Source of the DNA: Flavobacterium sp. N3904
Lineage (GTDB): Bacteria; Bacteroidota; Bacteroidia; Flavobacteriales; Flavobacteriaceae
Direction of reading: 5' to 3'
Length of the DNA stretch: 64,000 nt
NCBI RefSeq assembly: GCF_025947305.1
Contig: NZ_CP110009.1
Location: 1,054,001 to 1,118,000, forward strand
How positions within the stretch are numbered: the stretch's first letter is position 1; each line of letters opens with the position of its first letter. Of this stretch, positions 1 to 15,000 are shown in pieces. The translations under genes and the position numbers were made by a program. The notes under the pieces are model-generated. The model was not told the origin of the DNA, did no database searches, and saw nothing but the letters and a program-made list of their open reading frames with translations.

Positions 1-3000
1 TCGGTGTTGAATTTGCAAATGAACCCAATACAGTAGCAAAATTTGGATCTGCACTATACGTATAAGGACCTGTACCACCAACTGCTGATAATATAAGCGT
101 AGCAGGACTTAAACAAGTTTGTACAGAAGTCTTAACCAAACTAGCCGACACAACTGTAGGTTGAGCAATCACTAAAGTATTTGTATTAGCAGAACAATTC
201 CAAGTATCCGTAACAATGGCTTTATAACTTGCAGCACCTAAATTGATAAATACATTAGACGGTTGTGGACCATCAAGCGTAACTGTTCCATTAGGATAAG
301 TTGCTTCTAGAGAATAATTGTAAACTCCAGAACCTCCATTTACTGTATTGACCGTTATGGTAGCATTAGTCTCTCCAAAACAAGTTAACATCGGTTTATC
401 AACAATTATTGTAGCAGTAATTGGAGTTGGATTAACAAGACTAATTGGAACTTGTCTTTCACAAAAAGTACTGTTTAAACTTGTTTGATTGTCTCTTACT
501 TTTACAATATAATTACCCGCAATTAATCCATTAAAATCGGTAGTTGCACTCCAAGGTGAGATAATTCCCGAGGTCGTTTCTTCCAATTGGAAAACATAAT
601 CTCCAGGCCATCCGCCAATAGCTGAAACAGAAATACTACCATCGTTATTTGCACAAGTAATTGCAGTATGTGTTTCGGTTATTGCTAATGCTTGTGTAGG
701 TTGGTTAATAGTAAAACTTCTAATCTCAGTAGTACATTGTGGACTAGTAGGACTAGTAAGTGTAGCCGTAATAGAATACGTTCCGGCTATTAAACCAGTA
801 ATTAATTCTGGCGCTGCATTTGTACTGTTTCCAGTACGCACAATTGCACCAGAAGCATCTTTAATGATATAGCTATACGGTCCAGATTCATCTGTAGGCA
901 ATGGACTTCTATCAATAAAATTGAATTCCACACTACCTTCATTAGAACCATAACATACCACGTCTGATTTGTTAACTACATTTAAGTCAAACGTATTTGG
1001 CTCATTTACGTAATGTATCTTTTGAATAGCACAACCAGTTTCTGGGTTGGTTACAGTAACCATATAATCACCTACTGTTAATCCAGTAAAGACTCCTGTT
1101 GGAATAGGATCTGTAACATTGTAAGTACTACCCGCGCTTAGTCCTTTTACATTATAAATTAAGGTTGGCATAGGTACTTTTGTTCCAGTTGTAGCCACAT
1201 TTACTTGGATTTCTTCATCATTAACACAAGTTATTGCTTTAGTTACATTAATAGCAGTAGCTGCAAAATCAATACTTACAAATGGATTTATAGTTGCTGT
1301 AGTTGTTCCTACGCAACCTTTAGTATCATAAACATTTATAGTAAATGTACCTCCAGACAAATCGGTTTGGGTAAACACATTACTAGCTCCACTTTGAACT
1401 ATTGTGGCCCCTTTTACAAATTCGTAAATAGGATACGTTCCAGAACCACCCGTTGGAGGATTCACAGTGATGGTAGCCAAGTTCAGAGTATTCGACGGAG
1501 TTGCAACAGAACAACCATAGTCTACCACTACAGGAGCAGGAACAACAATCGTTGCTGGTTCATTAACCGTGATTGTTTTACTGTCTGGACAACCTCTCGA
1601 TGATGTTGTGGTAATCGTATAAGTTCCTGCTTCTAAATTGTCAAAAACATTAGAAAGCTGGTTCGGTCTACTTACAGCTACCCCAAGAGGCAACGGATTT
1701 AAAGTAGTACCAGTTAAACTATAATTGTAATCCGGGTTATTATTTACTGTTAACGTAGAAGGATCTAAAGCTACAGTAATAGAACCATCGCTACTACCTT
1801 GACAACTTACAGCTAAAGGAGTTAAAACCATACCCGTCACCAATGTTGGTGCATCAATAATTACTTGTACTGATTGTACACAGAAAGGTAAAGGAGTTCC
1901 TGTATCTCTAACGTTCAGGGTGTACGTTCCCGCTGCTAAATTGCTAAATACATTAGACGGACCATAAGCTCCTGCTCCAATGCTGTATTCATAGTTTGGT
2001 AAACCAGAACCATCACTAGCAGTCAATGTAATTTCACCATCAGGAAGAGCGTTACAACTTCTAGGTTTAGAAACAACTCCTTGTAATCCAAGCGGTTTTA
2101 AAATAATTGCAGGAACAACCGATGTAGCTGTACATTGATTCGCGTCTCTAATTGTTACAGTATAACTTCCTGGAGTACTAACATTAAATGAAGTAGTGTT
2201 TTGGAAACTATTTCCATCCAAGCTGTATTCTAATGTTCCAACTCCAGTTCCCACAACATTGATAGTATATCCAGCAGCATTAGCACATTGGCTAGCAACT
2301 GTTGCAGTAACTGTTGGCAATGGATCAACAGAAATGTTTACCGTTTGCATAGCTGTACATAAATTCGCATCTTGTACATAAACATCTATTGCATCAAACA
2401 ATGGAGCAATTTGACTCGTTACAATTGCTTTGGTATTAGATGAAGTGTACAAACCTAAAGGCGATGAACCCGAAGGTACAAAAGCATAAGTATAACCCGG
2501 AGTTCCATCTTTTACAGATGTACTTGGAACAGTAATCGTAGCTCCAAAATTGTTGCAATTTTGATTTACCACTGTAATAACAGCCGATAAGTCTAATAGA
2601 GCAGGTTCCGTAATAATCACAACATTTGAAGTTGTAGTACAACTTGGAAAAGCAGTCTCTATCACTTTAACTGTATAAGTATTTCCAGCACCAAGTCCAA
2701 ACGGAATTACAAATGGATTTGAAGTAGCCGTATCGTGTGAACCTGTAGTAAGAGGCAACGGATTTACTCCATCGTACACTTGATAATCATATGTGCCAGA
2801 ATAACCCGTTACGTTGATTTCTATAGCACCATTGGTCTCGTTTGTACATTTTACATTTGCCGCTGTTGTAGCAACAACATTGATTGTATTAAATAATGGA
2901 ACATCATAAGTCGTTGATGTTAAACTACAAGTCGTATTATTATCAAATACTTTAAACTCATAATAACTACCTGCACTTAAAGCATTATATACAAATGAAT

Positions 3001-6000
3001 TGCCTACAACTGCTGTTATTGGCCCAACGGCAACACCATCTTGGTATGCTTGATACGTGAATGGGCTCGGAACATTCGATCCTCCAGTAATCACCACATT
3101 CATTTGCTGTTGGTTGTTTAAACAATCCATCGCTGGACCATTTGTGGCAATCACAGAAATTAATTTCGGCAATGGGTTTACAGCTGTTGTCAAAATCGTG
3201 CTTTGAACACATCCATTCGAATCTTTTACAAAATACGTTGGGTTCTGAACTGCGCCATTATCTACTAAATCAAAAGTATTGGTAGCAAAGTAATTCGTTC
3301 CGTCTGCGCTATAGGTATAAGTACCCGTTCCTCCACCACCTATTACAGTTACCACTGTTTTGGTTGGATCAACAGCACAACTGAATGCAGGTGCCGAAGC
3401 CGAAGCCGTTACGGCAACCGGAGTGGCAATGGTTACCCCAACAGGAAGTGAAACGCAGCCTCTTCCCGAAGTTACCGTTACATCATAAGTTCCAGGAGCT
3501 AATCCTATGAAAACAGGAGTCGTTTGCGTAAGAGGTAAACCTGGCGCAGCAGGCGTTAGCGTATAAGTATAATTTGGATTGTTGTTTAATGGATTTAAAG
3601 TAACAGTAATCGTTCCGTTGTTGTTCGTGCCTTGTGCGCCGTTACAGTCTACTGCAGTAATGGCAATATCCGAAGCTACCAAAGATACTGGTGTTGGATC
3701 AACCATGATTACAGCTGGTGTAGTGGTAAACTGACATCCTTTGCTATCCGTGATTTCAAAAACATAGCTGCCAGCAGCCGCTACCGAATAATCAGTATCA
3801 GTAGGATTAATAAATGCCGTTCCAACAGCCGAGAAAGTAACTCCATTATCTGAAGAAACTTTATAAGTGTAAGGACCATAACCACCCGTTGCCGTAATTT
3901 TAATTGTACCGTTTGTAGGTGCAATACAAGTCACTTCTTTGGTCTTAACAGCAGTTGCAAAAAGCTGTGGTTTTATAACGGTATTTGTAGCTACTGAAGT
4001 ACACCCAAATGCATCTTTTACAACCACATCATAACTACCCGGAGTTACATTATTGAAGGTATTCGACACTTGGAAAGTTACTCCATTGTCAATACTGTAC
4101 TCAAAAGGAGTTACCACAAACGTTGAAGCCGAGGTCGCATTGACAACCAGTGTCGCAGCATTAGTGCCATCATAGCAATAATCTGACGTTACATCAATAG
4201 TAGCTGTTGGATTAACTGGAACCAGTAAAGTAAAGTTATCAGCCACAGTATTACAACCATTAGCATCTGTTACCATAATTGTATAAGCTCCAGTAGTATC
4301 AGATAAATTATCAAAAACACCTGTAGTATTAGTTACTATTGGTCCTACCGGAGGCGTAAGTGTATAGGTATAATTACCCCATCCGCCAATACCAGCAATG
4401 GTTACAGCTCCATTGGACGCACAAGTTAGTGGTGTAACAGAAATAGTACGACTCAAAGGTAGAGTAGGTTCCGTAATAATCACAACATTTGAAGTTGTAG
4501 TACAACTTGGAAAAGCAGTCTCTATCACTTTAACTGTATAAGTATTTCCAGCACCAAGTCCAAACGGAATTACAAATGGATTTGAAGTAGCCGTATCGTG
4601 TGAACCTGTAGTAAGAGGCAACGGATTTACTCCATCGTACACTTGATAATCATATGTGCCAGAATAACCCGTTACGTTGATTTCTATAGCACCATTGGTC
4701 TCGTTTGTACATTTTACATTTGCCGCTGTTGTAGCAACAACATTGATTGTATTAAATAATGGAACATCATAAGTCGTTGATGTTAAACTACAAGTCGTAT
4801 TATTATCAAATACTTTAAACTCATAATAACTACCTGCACTTAAAGCATTATATACAAATGAATTGCCTACAACTGCTGTTATTGGCCCAACGGCAACACC
4901 ATCTTGGTATGCTTGATACGTGAATGGGCTCGGAACATTCGATCCTCCAGTAATCACCACATTCATTTGCTGTTGGTTGTTTAAACAATCCATCGCTGGA
5001 CCATTTGTGGCAATCACAGAAATTAATTTCGGCAATGGGTTTACAGCTGTTGTCAAAATCGTGCTTTGAACACATCCATTCGAATCTTTTACAAAATACG
5101 TTGGGTTCTGAACTGCGCCATTATCTACTAAATCAAAAGTATTGGTAGCAAAGTAATTCGTTCCGTCTGCGCTATAGGTATAAGTACCCGTTCCTCCACC
5201 ACCTATTACAGTTACCACTGTTTTGGTTGGATCAACAGCACAACTGAATGCAGGTGCCGAAGCCGAAGCCGTTACGGCAACCGGAGTGGCAATGGTTACC
5301 CCAACAGGAAGTGAAACGCAGCCTCTTCCCGAAGTTACCGTTACATCATAAGTTCCAGGAGCTAATCCTATGAAAACAGGAGTCGTTTGCGTAAGAGGTA
5401 AACCTGGCGCAGCAGGCGTTAGCGTATAAGTATAATTTGGATTGTTGTTTAATGGATTTAAAGTAACAGTAATCGTTCCGTTGTTGTTCGTGCCTTGTGC
5501 GCCGTTACAGTCTACTGCAGTAATGGCAATATCCGAAGCTACCAAAGATACTGGTGTTGGATCAACCATGATTACAGCTGGTGTAGTGGTAAACTGACAT
5601 CCTTTGCTATCCGTGATTTCAAAAACATAGCTGCCAGCAGCCGCTACCGAATAATCAGTATCAGTAGGATTAATAAATGCCGTTCCAACAGCCGAGAAAG
5701 TAACTCCATTATCTGAAGAAACTTTATAAGTGTAAGGACCATAACCACCCGTTGCCGTAATTTTAATTGTACCGTTTGTAGGTGCAATACAAGTCACTTC
5801 TTTGGTCTTAACAGCAGTTGCAAAAAGCTGTGGTTTTATAACGGTATTTGTAGCTACTGAAGTACACCCAAATGCATCTTTTACAACCACATCATAACTA
5901 CCCGGAGTTACATTATTGAAGGTATTCGACACTTGGAAAGTTACTCCATTGTCAATACTGTACTCAAAAGGAGTTACCACAAACGTTGAAGCCGAGGTCG

Positions 6001-9000
6001 CATTGACAACCAGTGTCGCAGCATTAGTGCCATCATAGCAATAATCTGACGTTACATCAATAGTAGCTGTTGGATTAACTGGAACCAGTAAAGTAAAGTT
6101 ATCAGCCACAGTATTACAACCATTAGCATCTGTTACCATAATTGTATAAGCTCCAGTAGTATCAGATAAATTATCAAAAACACCTGTAGTATTAGTTACT
6201 ATTGGTCCTACCGGAGGCGTAAGTGTATAGGTATAATTACCCCATCCGCCAATACCAGCAATGGTTACAGCTCCATTGGACGCACAAGTTAGTGGTGTAA
6301 CAGAAATAGTACGACTCAAAGGTAGAGTAGGTTCCGTAATAATCACAACATTTGAAGTTGTAGTACAACTTGGAAAAGCAGTCTCTATCACTTTAACTGT
6401 ATAAGTATTTCCAGCACCAAGTCCAAACGGAATTACAAATGGATTTGAAGTAGCCGTATCGTGTGAACCTGTAGTAAGAGGCAACGGATTTACTCCATCG
6501 TACACTTGATAATCATATGTGCCAGAATAACCCGTTACGTTGATTTCTATAGCACCATTGGTCTCGTTTGTACATTTTACATTTGCCGCTGTTGTAGCAA
6601 CAACATTGATTGTATTAAATAATGGAACATCATAAGTCGTTGATGTTAAACTACAAGTCGTATTATTATCAAATACTTTAAACTCATAATAACTACCTGC
6701 ACTTAAAGCATTATATACAAATGAATTGCCTACAACTGCTGTTATTGGCCCAACGGCAACACCATCTTGGTATGCTTGATACGTGAATGGGCTCGGAACA
6801 TTCGATCCTCCAGTAATCACCACATTCATTTGCTGTTGGTTGTTTAAACAATCCATCGCTGGACCATTTGTGGCAATCACAGAAATTAATTTCGGCAATG
6901 GGTTTACAGCTGTTGTCAAAATCGTGCTTTGAACACATCCATTCGAATCTTTTACAAAATACGTTGGGTTCTGAACTGCGCCATTATCTACTAAATCAAA
7001 AGTATTGGTAGCAAAGTAATTCGTTCCGTCTGCGCTATAGGTATAAGTACCCGTTCCTCCACCACCTATTACAGTTACCACTGTTTTGGTTGGATCAACA
7101 GCACAACTGAATGCAGGTGCCGAAGCCGAAGCCGTTACGGCAACCGGAGTGGCAATGGTTACCCCAACAGGAAGTGAAACGCAGCCTCTTCCCGAAGTTA
7201 CCGTTACATCATAAGTTCCAGGAGCTAATCCTATGAAAACAGGAGTCGTTTGCGTAAGAGGTAAACCTGGCGCAGCAGGCGTTAGCGTATAAGTATAATT
7301 TGGATTGTTGTTTAATGGATTTAAAGTAACAGTAATCGTTCCGTTGTTGTTCGTGCCTTGTGCGCCGTTACAGTCTACTGCAGTAATGGCAATATCCGAA
7401 GCTACCAAAGATACTGGTGTTGGATCAACCATGATTACAGCTGGTGTAGTGGTAAACTGACATCCTTTGCTATCCGTGATTTCAAAAACATAGCTGCCAG
7501 CAGCCGCTACCGAATAATCAGTATCAGTAGGATTAATAAATGCCGTTCCAACAGCCGAGAAAGTAACTCCATTATCTGAAGAAACTTTATAAGTGTAAGG
7601 ACCATAACCACCCGTTGCCGTAATTTTAATTGTACCGTTTGTAGGTGCAATACAAGTCACTTCTTTGGTCTTAACAGCAGTTGCAAAAAGCTGTGGTTTT
7701 ATAACGGTATTTGTAGCTACTGAAGTACACCCAAATGCATCTTTTACAACCACATCATAACTACCCGGAGTTACATTATTGAAGGTATTCGACACTTGGA
7801 AAGTTACTCCATTGTCAATACTGTACTCAAAAGGAGTTACCACAAACGTTGAAGCCGAGGTCGCATTGACAACCAGTGTCGCAGCATTAGTGCCATCATA
7901 GCAATAATCTGACGTTACATCAATAGTAGCTGTTGGATTAACTGGAACCAGTAAAGTAAAGTTATCAGCCACAGTATTACAACCATTAGCATCTGTTACC
8001 ATAATTGTATAAGCTCCAGTAGTATCAGATAAATTATCAAAAACACCTGTAGTATTAGTTACTATTGGTCCTACCGGAGGCGTAAGTGTATAGGTATAAT
8101 TACCCCATCCGCCAATACCAGCAATGGTTACAGCTCCATTGGACGCACAAGTTAGTGGTGTAACAGAAATAGTACGACTCAAAGGTAGAGTAGGATTATT
8201 AATGGTTATGGTTTGCTCAGAGAAACATGTGGTTTCATCATCTGTAACTCTTATTAAATAAGTGTTTGCGGCCAAGCCTGTTAAGCTAATTGTTGGAGAT
8301 GTATTACCATTAGGCGCTACTAATGGGAATGGTACCCCATTGATAGTACAGCTATATGTCCCAACACCAGTTCCGAAACCAATTACCGCTAAAGTAGCCG
8401 TACCAGTAGCCGAACCATTACAAATTACATCAGTTTTTGATGTAACTTGAAGGTCGATTTTAGTAACATCTATTACTTTGTAACTAACTTGATCTGTACA
8501 GAAATTGGAATCTGTTACGCGGAAAACATAATCACCAGGGATTAAACCAAAAAACACATTACTTGCACCATTATTGACAATCATTGGTGAAGGCGCAATG
8601 GTTTCATAAGTTAGTGTTCCAACTCCATTTGTGCGAATCACAGTAACATCACTAGTAGGAGCTAGACAAGTAACTGTAGATTGTGTAAATGCAGGCAAAT
8701 TGAAAACTGGAGGATTCAGTTTGAAAATATCTACAGTACCCAACACTTCACAATTGTTGCTGTCTTTTACTTTATAAGGTATAGCCAACTGATCAGAACC
8801 TGTATCGTTTACAGTAAATATTTTTACAGTTCCATAAGCACCTCCGTTAAAACTATATTCGTAAGGACCTGTTCCCGTTAATGGTGTAGCGTTAAGCGTT
8901 ACTGTAGCCGCTTGTGCCACATTTCCTGCGCCACAAGTAAGTGGAGCAATAATTGGCACATCAACCGCTAATTGGGTAGGTTGAGCAACTGTTATAGGTG

Positions 9001-12000
9001 CATTAGCATACTCACACAAATTTCCTTTGCTTCTAACAGTAACAATATAGGTTGTTGCTGCAGTTAGTAAATTAAATTGATTTGAATCTTGGTATGCATA
9101 AGAAACTGGACCTCCCGTTAATTTATATTCATATGGTCCTTCACCAGAAGTAACATCAACCGATATACTTCCCGTACTATCACCAAAACATTTTACATCT
9201 ACTACTGTAGTAGTAAATACGGTTGGCACTTTAGGATCAACGACAATTGTTTCAGTTACACTACAGGTACCATCAGTAATAACAAAAGTATAGGTGTCAG
9301 GTGTCGCTGCCGAATAATCGAAAGTAGTACCAACAATTGGCACACTTACTCCAAAAGCACCGCTACCAATTTTCACTGTATAAGAATACGTACCACTACC
9401 AAAACCACCTGCAACATCCCCATGAATTGTAGCATCCTCTGTACCCACTGTACAATCCAATTGTTTGGTAATACTAAGTCCTGATACTATCTCATCCCTT
9501 ACTACATAAGGAGTAGGCGCAATACATCCATTTCCATCTTTGATTGCCAAAGTATAAGAACCTGGTGCGCTTATTGTAAAATTAGGACTTGATTGAAAAC
9601 TGCTACCGTTAATGCTGTACGTTGGAGAACCGATGGTAAATGCACTAAAAGTGGATAAATCCAAATTAATATTCAATCCTGCAACAAAACATGGTGGTGT
9701 TTGAGGTGTAATTGTAGGAGGTGTATCATTTATCAAAGTTTTAGACACCATTTTTATACAATTATAAGCATCTTTAACCCAAATATAATAAGTATTGGCA
9801 GCCAATCCTGTGAAAGTATTGCTAGCATTCCAATTCAAATCAGCAACTGCTGGTTGAACATTAACCGTAGTAATTTGATATAAATAAGGAATCGGTATAA
9901 TTGTAAGATCCGTAGGATCAGCAAGAACAACTTTTCCTCCACTTGCATTAGCGGTAATTATACCTGCTGTTAAATTACATGTATTGGGTTGTTTTGAAAT
10001 GGTTGCATTAATTGTCAAATCAAAAGCCGCTTCAGTAATATCAAAAGGAACCGTAGCAAAACTACAACCTGCATGAGTTGCTCCTACATCTTCTTTAACT
10101 AAAACAAAATAGTTACCAAAAGGTAAAACCCCAAAATTATTTACTACTAAGATACCACTTGCAGGCACAATATCAGAAACAATTGCTCCTACCGCTGAGG
10201 CAGTTTGTGAATTGTAAATCTGATAAGTGACAGGAGTTGCAACACCATAAGGATGATTAATAGTGAAGGTAACATTACCGTTTGCAGCTCCTTTACAGGT
10301 AATATTATTAGCAACTAAGGGATTAACTGTTATTAATGAATTAGTAGGAATTGGAACCGTTGAGGTTTCGTAATAATAGCATCCTGATCCTGTTCCTCCA
10401 TGGGCAGCATCTGCATCATATACCATAAACGTGTAAGTAACACCTGGTATCAAATTAGTAAAAGTAGCTTGCTTACTAAGAAGAGGAGCTTCTGGAATCC
10501 AAGTCGGGTCAAGGGCGTTATATACAACACCAGGTCCAGTGTAGATTCTAAAATAGAAAGGTCCAGTTCCTGTTATACTGCTTAGGGCACCAATTGAAAC
10601 CGTAGCAGACCCTGGAGTAGAACAATCTGCAGGAGGAGAAACAACACTAATGTCCAAATCATCTGGAGGCGACGCTACCAATACGTTTTGAACTATTTTA
10701 GTACAACCATTAGCATCAACAACATTGATTTGGTACAACCCAAAATCAACAACATTAAAAGTAATAGAAGTGGTTCCTGTATTATTCAATTCAGATTGAC
10801 TATAACCATTAACACCTGTTACAAAATAATTATAAGGACCAGTTCCCCCACTTCCACCAATAGCACTTACACCGTCTGTAATTTTATCAATAATAATTGA
10901 ACCTTTAGATACTCCCAAGGCACCACATGTAATAGGTAATTCATGATGTAGAACCACAATTGTAGTCGGCTCTGTAATAATTATATCTTCAGTATCGGTA
11001 CATCCTTTAGCATCGGTAACCGTAACTGTATAATCTCCTGCTGTCAAACCAGAAGTTTGAGTCCCATAATTATTATAAGTTGGTGACGTTCTTTCTACTA
11101 TAAATACAAATGGTGCAACACCTTTTGTATTATCAATTGCAATAGCAATCGACGCAGTAGCCTCACCATTACAATTAATAGATCCTGTTTGAGTAACCCC
11201 AATAGCCCCTGGCAAAACAGTATTATCAATCACTGGATTTACAGGAATAGTAACAGAAATACCCGCAGTAGTAGCTACACTACAGCCACTGGCATCTGTA
11301 ATACTGAACGTATAAGAACCCGCTGTATTTGTCGTGAAAACATTTCCAGCAAAAGTTCCACTAGCTGGAATACTCGTGTAAGTGTAGGAACCAGTTCCTC
11401 CTGCTGCTGTCAATGTTATTTGGGCATCATTAGAAGTAAAAGGAGCAGTAAAAGCACAAGTAATGTCTTTATCCAAAATACCACTTAATGTCAATTTAGG
11501 AGCAACCGCTACCACATTACTAGGAGCAGTACAGCCATTTCCGTCTCTTATGGTTACCGTATAATTATTCGCAGTAGTAATGGTAAAAGTATTGGATAGT
11601 CCAAAACTTCCTCCATTCAAACTATAGGTTGGAGTGCCAAATACAGTAGGTCCCGGAGTAGCCGTTATAGTATATGTTCCTGTTCCTAAACATTGTCCTA
11701 CTGCACTAGCAGTCACTGTTGGTAAAGGATCACTTACTACAGTTGCCGTTCCCATAGGAGCAGGACAACCGTTCTTATCTTTAACATACACATCATAAGA
11801 CAAGCCATCAACAGTAGTATCTTTATTAAACACATTACTACTTTGGTAATCTCCTGGTACTGGTACTACTAAATGTTTTACTACGGCATACGCCAATGGT
11901 GAAGTTCCACCAGTAGCGGTTACGGTAATAGTCGAAATTGGTTTGGTACAGAAAACTTTGCTAGCCGTTGTTCCAGTTATAGCTACAACAGTTGGTTCAA

Positions 12001-15000
12001 TAACTGTTAATGCTTTTGTGGCTGTACAAGCTGTCGCTGGGTTGGTAATAGTTATGGTATAAGTATCTGCTGCCAAACCTGTATAGTCAATAACATTCCC
12101 GGTTTGTGTAGACTGTCCAATTGGCACTGTTGTACCCAAACTGTTTTTAAGCACATAAGTGAAAACACCTGAATTACCCGAAACAGTAAATGTAAGCTTC
12201 CCATCAGCTGAGCCTTTACAGCTTACATTCGAAACTAACGAACCATTTACAATAACAGGCAATACGTCTTTTACTTTGTAAACTCCAGTTACAAAACAAT
12301 TATTAGCATCTGTCACTTTAATTGTATAATCCCCAGGAGTCAAACCTGTAAGAGTTGACGATCCTTGTTGTGGTTTTATGATTGGTGATGGGGCGATTGT
12401 TTCATATTTCAACACTCCTGTTCCTGTTCCGGCTGTGATACTAACAGTTACATCACTGGTCAATTCGGTAGCTTTACATGAAATTGGTCTTTCTACAAAA
12501 GTAGCATTCAACGGTGGGTTCAATGCCACAATATTCATAGCTGGGGTTGTAAACGGACATAGTCCACTATCTGTTACAGTTACCGTATAACTTCCCGCTA
12601 CGCTAATATTATTGAATACTCCTGTAGTATTTGAAGATACTGCAGTAGCGCCTCTATTTAAAGTATAATTGTAAGGTCCCGTGCCTCCTGAAATGCTCGT
12701 TACAGAAATCACAGCTGAACCATTACAAGTATAAGGTGTCGTTATAGCCGCTACAGCTGTGAGTACTGCTGGAGCTGCTAATGTAACTTTAGCTGTTGTA
12801 ACTGTACAGCTCTTGGCATCTGTAACTCTAAACCAATAATCTCCTGCTGGTGCACCAGAATATAAACTTGTAGCCATGGCAACAAAAGGCCCTGTTGAAG
12901 AAACTGTTGAAACTTCATACGTATAAGGTGCCAATCCTGAGCTGGCATTGATCAAAACAGATCCATTATTTCCTCCAAAACAAGTTGGATTCGTTGGTGT
13001 TGTAGTTACTGTTGGAGACACTCTGGCGCTAATATTCTGGGTTACCTCAATAACACATCCTTTAGCATCGGTAATTTCAAACTTATAGGTTGCTGCAGCA
13101 GCTCCTGTTGTTGTTGTATAAGGAAAACTAGTAACACCTGCTCCTAACGGAATTGGTAATCCACTATAACCACCTCCATTGGTATTTACTCGGTATGAAT
13201 AGTCTGGATAACCATTACCAACTGTAACTTTAATTACTGCATCAGGAGATGTAGTACAATCTAAATTTTTAGTCACAGCCGTATTTGCCGTAACTTGATT
13301 GGCTATTGTTGCCAATAAATCAATAGAACAATTCGTTGAAGTATCCGTTACACGAATGGTATAATCGCCTGGTATAAGATTAGCAAATGTACCATTTGCT
13401 TGTGATGTACCTCCATTGATGCTGTAAACATAGTTGGCTTGTGTATTTGGAGAAACGACAAGGGTCGCTTTATTGGTGCTATCATAGCAAAAATCGGAAG
13501 CACCAATACTAGCAGTAGGCGTAACCTTCGCAGCGATAGTAAAGGCAATCGAAACTGTACATCCATTCAAATCAGTTACCGAAGCGGTATAGTCTCCTGC
13601 TGCAAGATTTGAAAAAGTCTTACTAGGCTGTGTAACAGCAGCCACTACAGGAGCAGTTCCCGTAACGGTATAACTGTTACTTCCCCAACCTCCCGTTGTA
13701 TTGATAACTGCCGTAGCATTTGCTGAACAGGTTATCGGCGTGATTGTTGGTGGCGTAATGGCTAATGCTAATGCAGGTGAAGCAACTGTTAATGCTTTTG
13801 TGGCTGTACAAGCTGTCGCTGGGTTGGTAATAGTTATGGTATAAGTATCTGCTGCCAAACCTGTATAGTCAATAACATTCCCGGTTTGTGTAGACTGTCC
13901 AATTGGCACTGTTGTACCCAAACTGTTTTTAAGCACATAAGTGAAAACACCTGAATTACCCGAAACAGTAAATGTAAGCTTCCCATCAGCTGAGCCTTTA
14001 CAGCTTACATTCGAAACTAACGAACCATTTACAATAACAGGCAATACGTCTTTTACTTTGTAAACTCCAGTTACAAAACAATTATTAGCATCTGTCACTT
14101 TAATTGTATAATCCCCAGGAGTCAAACCTGTAAGAGTTGACGATCCTTGTTGTGGTTTTATGATTGGTGATGGGGCGATTGTTTCATATTTCAACACTCC
14201 TGTTCCTGTTCCGGCTGTGATACTAACAGTTACATCACTGGTCAATTCGGTAGCTTTACATGAAATTGGTCTTTCTACAAAAGTAGCATTCAACGGTGGG
14301 TTCAATGCCACAATATTCATAGCTGGGGTTGTAAACGGACATAGTCCACTATCTGTTACAGTTACCGTATAACTTCCCGCTACGCTAATATTATTGAATA
14401 CTCCTGTAGTATTTGAAGATACTGCAGTAGCGCCTCTATTTAAAGTATAATTGTAAGGTCCCGTGCCTCCTGAAATGCTCGTTACAGAAATCACAGCTGA
14501 ACCATTACAAGTATAAGGTGTCGTTATAGCCGCTACAGCTGTGAGTACTGCTGGCGCTGCTAATGTAACTTTAGCTGTTGTAACTGTACAGCTCTTGGCA
14601 TCTGTAACTCTAAACCAATAATCTCCTGCTGGTGCACCAGAATATAAACTTGTAGCCATGGCAACAAAAGGCCCTGTTGAAGAAACTGTTGAAACTTCAT
14701 ACGTATAAGGTGCCAATCCTGAGCTGGCATTGATCAAAACAGATCCATTATTTCCTCCAAAACAAGTTGGATTCGTTGGTGTTGTAGTTACTGTTGGAGA
14801 CACTCTGGCGCTAATATTCTGGGTTACCTCAATAACACATCCTTTAGCATCGGTAATTTCAAACTTATAGGTTGCTGCAGCAGCTCCTGTTGTTGTTGTA
14901 TAAGGAAAACTAGTAACACCTGCTCCTAACGGAATTGGTAATCCACTATAACCACCTCCATTGGTATTTACTCGGTATGAATAGTCTGGATAACCATTAC

